A stretch of DNA of 14,642 nucleotides from a bacterium. Lineage in GTDB: Bacteria > Krumholzibacteriota > Krumholzibacteriia > WVZY01. Of this stretch, positions 7,514-13,591 are shown piece after piece. A program made the translations under genes and the position numbers. The notes beneath the pieces are model-generated. The model had not been told where the DNA came from, searched no databases, and saw only the letters and a list, made by a program, of their open reading frames with translations. Every line of letters starts with the position of its first letter. Position 1 is the first letter of the stretch. The stretch covers positions 1 through 14,642 of the forward strand of contig JAPUJU010000167.1 in NCBI GenBank assembly GCA_027296025.1. The letters are read 5' to 3'.

Positions 7514-8685
7514 GACTCGCGAACTTCAATAGGGCTTTCGGCATCCGGCGCAGTTGAAGGTCGACGCCGGATTCTCACCAGCCCATAGAACGACAGCAGG
7601 ATCACTACCGACTCCACCGGGACACGCGCCCGCGTACCCCCGCCCGTGACTACATGAATCAGAAAATAGAATGCCAGCGTCGCGCTCAGGATCAGCGCCG
7701 TCCGGTTACGGGTCAGTATCGCGAACACGATCCCGAGCAAAAGGAAGGGCATGAGAAGGCCGTAGGAAACGATCGTCGCTACGTTATGACGAGCCGACCA
7801 CGGCGGTTCCATGCGAACGCCCGACACAGTGTCGGACGGATCCTGAATGCTTGACCCACGGAGCCGCGCGAAGCGCCAGACCTCCACCGAGTTCCTGATC
7901 CGGCGCTCGGTTCGCGTCTCGCGGACGAGAGGATTGGCGTCACCGGAAGTGCCTCCGCCGGATCCCCGGACGGGACGCAGATACCGCTGTGCCTCGAGGG
8001 CCACCGGCATGGGTGCTCCGTAGACGATGTTGTTGCGAATGGCCCACGGAACTGTAATGACTATGAGCGTCGCGATGAACAAGAAGAGATACTGAACGTT
8101 GAGCAAGCGACTCCGCGATTTGAACATGATCGTAACGAGGAAAACTGGAAGGAGAAGAATAAACTGCGGGTCGACGTGAATCAGTGCCGCGCAGGTTACG
8201 CCCGAAAAGGTGCTGAACCTCATGCTGCGGAAGGGGCGTGACAGCAGGAAGAGCAGGATCACGAGCAAGAGAACGGAAAGAATGTCCCTGTGGAACACCA
8301 CCGAGAAGTGTAGCTGGTGGACAGAAGTTGCCATCCACACACCAGCAACGAGACCGATCTTGTCTCCGACAAGACGGCGCGCGATCAGGTACAAAAAGAC
8401 GACCGCCAGCGCGCCCAACGACGCGTGCAGAAACGTGAGCAGCCAGATCTGCCGGAGCGCTATCAAATCAAGCAGAGCAAGGACGACGTGATAGCCGGGT
8501 GCCTGCGGTGAGTACGCCGTGCGAATCCAGCTCGTGCTCGAGGCAATGTTCCTGGCCAGCACGAGCTCGTGGGTGATTGGATTCGGGTTTACGTTTGGAC
8601 TGGAGCCGACGGTTGCGGTGTACGCTATCCGCAGGCCAAGGGCGAGGGCGAACAAGGCGAGTATGATTCGGCGCTCTTGCGTCAT
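7510..8685 (-). CDS. Polytopic GT-C (family 39-like) glycosyltransferase
   Basis: A 391-residue inner-membrane protein with about nine to ten hydrophobic spans (for example 7-25, 78-104, 134-150, 162-188, 196-215, 301-325, 329-347, 355-371) and one long polar loop (about 225-300). The layout resembles the PMT/ArnT class, which uses a polyprenyl-phosphate sugar donor outside the cytoplasm. Consistent signs are an acidic residue in the first external loop (Glu40 in ITHELVLARNI), the following SPQAPGYHVVLALL segment and an Arg-rich RARVPVE before the last span. Acceptor (lipid, glycan or protein) is unknown, and Glu40 as the catalytic base is inference. No strong ribosome site precedes ATG 8685, but a good promoter lies 50-80 nt upstream. 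It is shorter than typical 450-550-residue members. Confidence 0.78.
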   Translation of the reverse strand: MTQERRIILALFALALGLRIAYTATVGSSPNVNPNPITHELVLARNIASSTSWIRTAYSPQAPGYHVVLALLDLIALRQIWLLTFLHASLGALAVVFLYLIARRLVGDKIGLVAGVWMATSVHQLHFSVVFHRDILSVLLLVILLFLLSRPFRSMRFSTFSGVTCAALIHVDPQFILLLPVFLVTIMFKSRSRLLNVQYLFLFIATLIVITVPWAIRNNIVYGAPMPVALEAQRYLRPVRGSGGGTSGDANPLVRETRTERRIRNSVEVWRFARLRGSSIQDPSDTVSGVRMEPPWSARHNVATIVSYGLLMPFLLLGIVFAILTRNRTALILSATLAFYFLIHVVTGGGTRARVPVESVVILLSFYGLVRIRRRPSTAPDAESPIEVRES

Positions 8686-8735
8686 GCGACGATGTACTTT
8701 CTAAGTCGGGGCTGCCCTTGTGCCCACAAAACCCT

Positions 8736-8765
8736 ATTATGGATGGAGATACAGAGATGTGTCAA
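8736..8765 (-). promoter_or_regulatory. Sigma70-type promoter for the GT-C glycosyltransferase
   Basis: On the minus strand a perfect TTGACA (8765-8760) is followed after 18 nt by CATAAT (8741-8736, 5 of 6). Transcription would start near 8729, leaving a leader of about 44 nt before ATG 8685. Confidence 0.62.
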
Positions 8766-8799
8766 ATGAAACCGTCTACGACCCCTCTCGTAAGGCGTA

Positions 8800-8828
8800 T
8801 TGCCGCTTCGGGTTATGTATGGTATCAT
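8800..8828 (+). promoter_or_regulatory. Extended -10 promoter for the oxidoreductase-remnant/aminotransferase unit
   Basis: TTGCCG (8800-8805, 4 of 6), a 17-nt spacer, then TATCAT (8823-8828, 5 of 6) preceded by TGG, which is a correct extended -10 (TGn). The start would fall near 8835, giving a leader of about 125 nt before ATG 8960. It diverges from the minus-strand promoter 35 bp away. Confidence 0.55.
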
Positions 8829-8840
8829 TATCAACTGTCA

Positions 8841-8917
8841 GGGTAGCCTCTTTCATTATCCTACCCGGAAAATTCGGCATGAGTGCTAGAGAGTTTGAGT
8901 CCCCCTACCCCGGGGGG
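8841..8917 (+). other. Leader with two possible hairpins
   Basis: GGGTAG (8841-8846) can pair with CTACCC (8861-8866) around a 14-nt loop. CCCCC (8901-8905) can pair with GGGGG (8912-8916), and CCCCGGGG (8908-8915) is itself palindromic. No U-run follows, so this is not a standard terminator. It may affect translation or stability of the transcript begun near 8835. Confidence 0.3.
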
Positions 8918-8959
8918 ATCCGTATTTGTTCCGTTTTCTCCACTGAGGTACAGAACCAC

Positions 8960-9094
8960 ATGGTAAATGTCTCCGTGATTGGAGCCGGCTACCGGGCCCC
9001 CAATCTCATCCGAAACCTCGTGTCCCTGGAACACGTGTGCGTTGTCGAGCGGCGAGCGCGCCGTTCAACGAGAAGGAAGAGCCGGACAAGATGA
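8960..9094 (+). pseudogene. Truncated Gfo/Idh/MocA family sugar oxidoreductase (N-terminal stub)
   Basis: The first 29 residues, beginning MVNVSVIGAGYRAPNLIRNL, match the N-terminus of Gfo/Idh/MocA NAD(P)-dependent oxidoreductases (usual pattern V.VIG.GYWGPNLVRN), with GAGYRAPN as the dinucleotide-binding loop. After VSLEHVCVV the sequence turns into 15 mostly basic residues (ERRARRSTRRKSRTR) and stops, for 44 residues in all against about 330 expected. TGAGGT about 10 nt upstream is a real ribosome site, and the TGA stop overlaps the aminotransferase ATG (ATGA, 9091-9094). A large in-frame internal deletion would explain this. By context the parent gene could be a WbpB/WlbA-type nucleotide-sugar dehydrogenase. 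The usual YW is YR here. The stub cannot be catalytic, but translating it may still drive the aminotransferase. Confidence 0.7.
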
Positions 9095-10191
9095 GAATAC
9101 CGTTCGTAGATTTGAAAGCCCAGTACGCGACCATCAAGGGCGAAATCGACGAAACCATCAACGCCGTTGTCGAGAGTACTCAGTTCATCGGCGGAGAGAG
9201 GCTCGCAACGTTTGAGAAGAATTTTGCGGATTATACGGAGGCAAGGTACGGAGTCGGGTGCAGCAGCGGGACTTCTGCGATTCACCTCGCGCTTTGCGCG
9301 CTGGGTATAGGAAAGGGCGACGAGGTCATTACGGCCTGCAACACGTTCATCGCGACAACCGAGGGAATCACGCACTCGGGCGCGAAAACAGTTTTTGTCG
9401 ACGTGATCGATGACACTCAGAACATCGATCCCGAGCGCATCGAAGCGGCGATTACCCCCCGGACCCGGGCGATTATCCCGGTGCATCTGTACGGGCAGCC
9501 AGCGCTGATGGACCCAATTCGCGACATCGCCTCGCGCCATGGATTAAAAATCATTGCTGACGCTGCGCAATCCCACGGCGCCGAGTACAAGGGCAGCCGA
9601 AGGGAAACCCTGGGCGATATCACGACGTACAGTTTTTATCCGGGCAAGAACCTTGGTGCCTATGGTGACGCGGGAATGGTTATGACAGACGACTCCGAGC
9701 TCGCCGACCGGATGCGCCTGCTGGCGAACCACGGCCGCTACGACAAGTACTCGCATATCGAAGAGGGCTACAACTACAGGTTGGATACGCTTCAGGCCGC
9801 GATTCTCGATGTGAAGCTTCGCCACCTCGATCGGTGGACGGAAAAAAGACGGAGCCACGCGGTCCGATATGCGGAGGCGTTCACCGATGAGAGCATCCGT
9901 CCGGTTCAGGAGAACCCGCACTGTAAGTCGGTCTATCACCTCTACGTTGTGCGTCTCACCGACCGTGACCGCGCGATGGAGGCGCTCGGGTCAAGAAGCA
10001 TCGCGACAGGTGTCCATTACCCGGTACCGCTCCACCTGCAGAAAGCATACGAATATCTCGGATACTCGGAAGGTGCGTTTCCGAATGCCGAGAAGGCCAC
10101 CAGAGAAATTCTATCCCTTCCGATGTTTGCGGAGTTGACCAATGAGATGGTTGACGAGGTCATTACCGCGCTCAAGGAAGCGGTGGGCTAA
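9091..10191 (+). CDS. DegT/DnrJ/EryC1/StrS family sugar aminotransferase
   Basis: A 366-residue PLP-dependent fold I enzyme that moves an amino group, usually from glutamate, onto a nucleotide-linked keto sugar in the cytoplasm. Seen: FVDLKAQYATIKGEID at the N-terminus, GCSSGTSAIHLAL (57-69, PLP phosphate binding), ADAAQSHG with Asp157 and Gln160, the internal-aldimine Lys186 in SFYPGKNLGAYGDAG, NHGRYDKY, YNYRLDTLQAA and a C-terminal GVHYPVPLHLQ. Everything needed is present and the length is normal. The start at 9091 gives the family N-terminus; the frame continues upstream for 18 codons without family resemblance. It is coupled by ATGA to an oxidoreductase remnant, a pairing known from WbpB-WbpE style amino-sugar pathways, so a WbpE-like role is plausible. 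The exact substrate cannot be read from sequence alone. Confidence 0.92.
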   Translation: MRIPFVDLKAQYATIKGEIDETINAVVESTQFIGGERLATFEKNFADYTEARYGVGCSSGTSAIHLALCALGIGKGDEVITACNTFIATTEGITHSGAKTVFVDVIDDTQNIDPERIEAAITPRTRAIIPVHLYGQPALMDPIRDIASRHGLKIIADAAQSHGAEYKGSRRETLGDITTYSFYPGKNLGAYGDAGMVMTDDSELADRMRLLANHGRYDKYSHIEEGYNYRLDTLQAAILDVKLRHLDRWTEKRRSHAVRYAEAFTDESIRPVQENPHCKSVYHLYVVRLTDRDRAMEALGSRSIATGVHYPVPLHLQKAYEYLGYSEGAFPNAEKATREILSLPMFAELTNEMVDEVITALKEAVG

Positions 10192-10213
10192 GGGCCGCCG
10201 CCAGCGCCAAACC

Positions 10214-13162
10214 CTATCGCTTGGGCAGGCCTTTGCTGCCCCATACGCCTGTAAGGCTCCATATGAAACGGTACTGCGTTTTTACCGTCTCACCATTGAC
10301 CGCTGGCTGGCTTACGTAGATCGGAAACTCGAAGCGCGAGTAGAAATCCCAGAACGGAACCATTTTGTGCCAGGTGAATCCGAACCCGGCGTCCGCAAGC
10401 GTCGCATCGAGTATCCCGTTGTCGACGAGATTCTGGATGCGCTGGCTGCCGGGAATGGGATTCGAGTTGTCGAAGATCCAGCCGACGTCGGCAAATATCT
10501 GCAAATTCACCGAGCCGAGCAGCTTCTTGGGATCGTTCATGATGAACGGAAAGCGCCGACCGAGCTTCGCGTTGAATGTGATAAGCCGGTTCACACCGAA
10601 TGATCCGGTGTTGTAACCGCGAAGGTTCCCGTGTCCGGGCTCGTGATATTTCGCGCCGTTCCAGATAGCGCCGGGGCTTCTCAACCAGAAACGCAGGTCC
10701 TGCGCGAGGGAACCGCCGTTGCCGATGTAGTACTTACGCTGGCGTGGCGCGTCGGGGTCGCCCCAGCCGAGGAACATTCGCAGTCCCACCTGTAGTGGGA
10801 TAATGTCCTGCCGGGTCTCGCCGCTGAAGTCGGTCCAGAACGTCGCATACTGAAACTTCCCGCCGAACCACGGACTGCCAAAACGGAAACCGGTCCGAAG
10901 ATCCGTTGCCATGAAATCGAGCTGCGGATTTGCGCGGTACCAGATGAACGGCATGAACTCGGTGCCACGCTGATACGTTTCCGGGTTTTCGATATACGCC
11001 ATGTTGGTCAGCTCGTGCCAGTTGAGACCGAACCTGACGTCATGGCTCGGCGGCACGAGCAAGTGCCGGCGAATCCGGTACGCCATCTCCAGCGTCACAT
11101 CGTTTCGGCCCTCCATTTTGTAGCCGCCGACTTTCCAGAAACCGTTATTACCCAGGATCTTCTTGTGCTTAACGTACGAAGCCGAAAAGTCCAGCCTCCT
11201 GCTATCCCATCCGTAGTAGAGCGCAAAAGACGTTCGCGCCATCCAGCCCGCGTAGCTTCCCTTGACATGGATTCCCGTTTTGGCGCCGTCTACGTCGTTG
11301 TACCAGAGGGTCGGGTGCCAGCCGATCCGGTATGCGTCCTCGGGGTAGTAATTGTTGTTTGGCCAGTTGATATGGACTCTCTTGCGGCGCGGAATGAAGT
11401 TGTCTTCGAGCTTTATATCCATGATCTCATTGTTCGAGTTGAGCGCGACCTTCTTTGGCCGCTCGGGAAATTCGAATGTCTCGCGAATGGTTCGCAACCT
11501 GCCCTCGACCCGCGCTGTCTGCCGGGTTCCATCCTCAAACTCGAACTCGAGCTGAACCGGCATGATCATTTCACCGGTCCGTTCGATCCTAACCTCAGTT
11601 ATGTATCCGTCGCCCCGCTCGCTGGGCCGCGTATCGACGGCCGCGAGCTCGTAGTCCGAGATCTTCGTCGTGTGAAGCCATTGCTCGAAGAACAGGTCCA
11701 GGTCCATTCCACTGACTTCCTCGCAGACCGCCTGGAACCGCTCCTCGTTCACATGTTTGAGCTGCCACTGCGTGTAGTACTCCCGAAGAATTCGTTCAAA
11801 CGTATCTTCCCCGACCGTGTACTTCAGGGCGAAGAACATAAGCGCCGCTTTGCGATACACGTGCGTATAATAGTCGTTCTCGAAAAGCTCTGACCGCGTC
11901 GCGATTCGTTCGCCGTAGCCCCGGCGCTGGAGCCAGAACACGCGGCGCCGCAACTTGCCAAGCTCCGAATAGTGCGGCGTGAACTTCTGATACCAGTTGA
12001 GCCCACCCGGAATACCGTCTTCCCCGTGTTTGCTCATCTCGTACCATTTCGTCTGAAACGTCGTGAACCCCACGTCGAGCCAGGCTTCATTGCGTTCGTC
12101 GTTCGCCAGAATTCCGTAGAAGTAGATGTGACCGATCTCGTGAACCACCAGGGCCTCGTCGACACGTCCGTCCATGACGAGCATCGGGGACTCCAAGCCG
12201 CCGGAAAGAAGCCCCTCAACGACACTGACCTGTGGATACGGGTAGGGCCCAACCTTGTCTTCCAGCCATACGAGCGAGCGCACGGCATGTGCGAGTGTCG
12301 AATCTTTCCACGCGTCGTTGCCACGGCGGTAAAAACTGCGCACCTCGATGTCTCGCACCGTCGTGGACTGCATCACGAACTTGGGATCCGCGCACCACGC
12401 AAAGTCGTGCACGTTTTCTGCATGGAAATGGACGGTCTTGTGAGGCTTCCCGCGTTGAGCGCTGCTCTTCCTCGAGCCGTCGACGGAGTTCAGGTCCCAG
12501 CCGGCGTCCCCGGATTGGAGTACGCCCGTTGCCACCACGACGTAGTGCTCGGGGACGTCGATGTAAACGTCGAATACGCCGAACTCGCCGTAAAACTCGC
12601 CTGTCATGAACAGGTCCGGGTGCCACCCTTTTTCATCGTAGACCACGACTTTCGGGTACCACTGTGCCATGTCGTAGTGGTCACCGTCGTAGCCGGAACG
12701 TCCGAGATGCCTGCGAATTTTCGACTCGAACTCCAGAGATATCTCCATCGTCCCACCGGGCAGCAGCGGACGGGGGAGGTCCATCTGCGTGATCGTGTCG
12801 TGGCTTCGCGCGTTTACGACCTGCCCGTCGATTTTCACGTTCGAAATGTCGAGGTAGCCCCGATACTTGCCCGGCAGGTCGACGAGATTGATATTGAACC
12901 GCCGCCGGTAATCGCGCATGAACGCCGTGTTCTTAGAGCGGTACGCGTTGGGATAGAGGTGAAGATAGAACTGGGTCAGCGTATCAGGCGAGTTGTTTGT
13001 ATAGGAGATCGTTTCGGTACCGGTGAGCATGTGATTCCCGGTATCGAGACTCGTGCGAATCGTGTAGTAGACGAACTGCTGCCAGTAGTCGTCCTGTGCG
13101 ATCGAGCGTTCCGGGGACAGAATCGCGACCGCGACGAAAAGCAAAATCAAAGCCCGCGTCAT
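10214..13162 (-). CDS. M1-like metallopeptidase fused to an outer-membrane beta-barrel, zinc ligand altered
   Basis: A 982-residue protein from ATG 13162; an ATG at 13189 adds nine residues but spoils the signal peptide (MTRALILLFVAVAILS, cut near IAQ|DD). Residues about 30-520 are an M1-type gluzincin: GGLES (321-325, in place of GxMEN), HEIGH (341-345) and Tyr436 (VYRKAA). The third zinc ligand, expected at 364 in WLDEG, is Val (codon GTG, one base from GAG). Residues about 590-982 are strand-rich and aromatic, with LRGY (847-850), FADVG and FEFPIYV, as in Omp85/surface-antigen barrels. This predicts an outer-membrane-anchored protein. Activity is doubtful if Val364 is genuine. It converges on the aminotransferase with a 22-bp gap and no clear terminator. 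Confidence 0.88.
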   Translation of the reverse strand: MTRALILLFVAVAILSPERSIAQDDYWQQFVYYTIRTSLDTGNHMLTGTETISYTNNSPDTLTQFYLHLYPNAYRSKNTAFMRDYRRRFNINLVDLPGKYRGYLDISNVKIDGQVVNARSHDTITQMDLPRPLLPGGTMEISLEFESKIRRHLGRSGYDGDHYDMAQWYPKVVVYDEKGWHPDLFMTGEFYGEFGVFDVYIDVPEHYVVVATGVLQSGDAGWDLNSVDGSRKSSAQRGKPHKTVHFHAENVHDFAWCADPKFVMQSTTVRDIEVRSFYRRGNDAWKDSTLAHAVRSLVWLEDKVGPYPYPQVSVVEGLLSGGLESPMLVMDGRVDEALVVHEIGHIYFYGILANDERNEAWLDVGFTTFQTKWYEMSKHGEDGIPGGLNWYQKFTPHYSELGKLRRRVFWLQRRGYGERIATRSELFENDYYTHVYRKAALMFFALKYTVGEDTFERILREYYTQWQLKHVNEERFQAVCEEVSGMDLDLFFEQWLHTTKISDYELAAVDTRPSERGDGYITEVRIERTGEMIMPVQLEFEFEDGTRQTARVEGRLRTIRETFEFPERPKKVALNSNNEIMDIKLEDNFIPRRKRVHINWPNNNYYPEDAYRIGWHPTLWYNDVDGAKTGIHVKGSYAGWMARTSFALYYGWDSRRLDFSASYVKHKKILGNNGFWKVGGYKMEGRNDVTLEMAYRIRRHLLVPPSHDVRFGLNWHELTNMAYIENPETYQRGTEFMPFIWYRANPQLDFMATDLRTGFRFGSPWFGGKFQYATFWTDFSGETRQDIIPLQVGLRMFLGWGDPDAPRQRKYYIGNGGSLAQDLRFWLRSPGAIWNGAKYHEPGHGNLRGYNTGSFGVNRLITFNAKLGRRFPFIMNDPKKLLGSVNLQIFADVGWIFDNSNPIPGSQRIQNLVDNGILDATLADAGFGFTWHKMVPFWDFYSRFEFPIYVSQPAVNGETVKTQYRFIWSLTGVWGSKGLPKR

Positions 13163-13200
13163 CTCACTCTTTCCCGGATGCCTCACCATTCAGTGTATCG

Positions 13201-13228
13201 AAAAGCCGGTCGAACGTGCCCGGCTTTT
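13201..13228. terminator. Strong hairpin with T-tract, terminator-like, in the peptidase leader
   Basis: AAAAGCCGG and CCGGCTTTT form a perfect 9-bp stem around a 10-nt loop. Read in either direction it is a GC stem ending in four T, the shape of a bidirectional intrinsic terminator. It lies 39 bp upstream of ATG 13162, inside the expected leader of the minus-strand peptidase gene. It could be an attenuator, or a leftover terminator from a lost gene. Confidence 0.55.
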
Positions 13229-13403
13229 AAACCTTGCTGCAAATACTCGACATGCCGCAGTAAATCGGCGGCACGAGAAGCCTAAAGTAACACGAATAGT
13301 AATCGCCTTCCAGATTTTCCGACGCTCTGATATGGAGACCCGGGGCGTACGATTTCAAGGCTGCGCATGGATTTAGAGGATCGGCCAGTGCGTCGGGCCA
13401 TAG

Positions 13404-13497
13404 GCCTCGATGTCATGTTTCGACCGATTGCGACACTGGGGAGCCGCACCTTGCCCGCCTCGATTTCATGTTTCCGATCGCAACACTGGAGAGCCAC
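13404..13497. repeat. Imperfect direct repeat, two copies of about 42 bp
   Basis: Copy one runs 13404-13447 and copy two 13457-13497, period about 53 bp. Both begin GCCTCGAT, then share TCATGTTTC, CGA, CACTGG and GAGCC, with a 2-3 base gap and several substitutions. No coding function is apparent. It may be a decayed tandem duplication or part of a dispersed genomic repeat. Confidence 0.65.
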
Positions 13498-13545
13498 GGC
13501 TGCTCCGCCCCCAATCTTTTCGGTGAAAGAAGCGCGTCTATGACG

Positions 13546-13551
13546 TATAAT
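13546..13551 (+). promoter_or_regulatory. -10 element upstream of the arylsulfotransferase-like lipoprotein gene
   Basis: A perfect TATAAT 40 bp before ATG 13592. The sequence 17 nt upstream (GTGAAA) is a poor -35, so it may need an activator or another sigma factor. Start of transcription would be near 13558. Confidence 0.45.
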
Positions 13552-13591
13552 TGTGGTGTTTCAGTATGCAGATAGGAAATAAGATCCGACA

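Larger units (their letters stand above)
13163..13591. other. Long intergenic region between divergent genes
   Basis: About 430 bp with no convincing gene. It contains a strong hairpin (13201-13228), an imperfect direct repeat (13404-13497) and a TATAAT box (13546-13551) before the lipoprotein gene. Open frames across it have no recognisable protein features. I found no convincing promoter for the minus-strand peptidase. Confidence 0.6.

Noticed and set aside
8720..8959. Upstream extension of the oxidoreductase-stub frame by 80 codons
   Set aside because: No resemblance to any family; it spans the proposed promoter and leader, and a ribosome site and the family N-terminus start at 8960.
10223..10241. 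GGGCAG/CTGCCC hairpin between the convergent aminotransferase and peptidase genes
   Set aside because: Only a 6-bp stem, inside the peptidase coding end, with no T-run in either direction; not a credible terminator.
11972..13285. Plus-strand open frames (437 codons here, 292 codons at 11015-11893) opposite the M1-barrel gene
   Set aside because: No protein-like features; the minus strand carries signal peptide, HEXXH and barrel motifs in one continuous frame.
13282..13497. Minus-strand open frame of 71 codons across the direct repeat
   Set aside because: No ribosome site or protein-like composition; better explained as non-coding repeat sequence.
13404..13497. Possible CRISPR array
   Set aside because: Only two degenerate copies, with a gap of about 9 bp, far too short for a spacer; no cas gene nearby.
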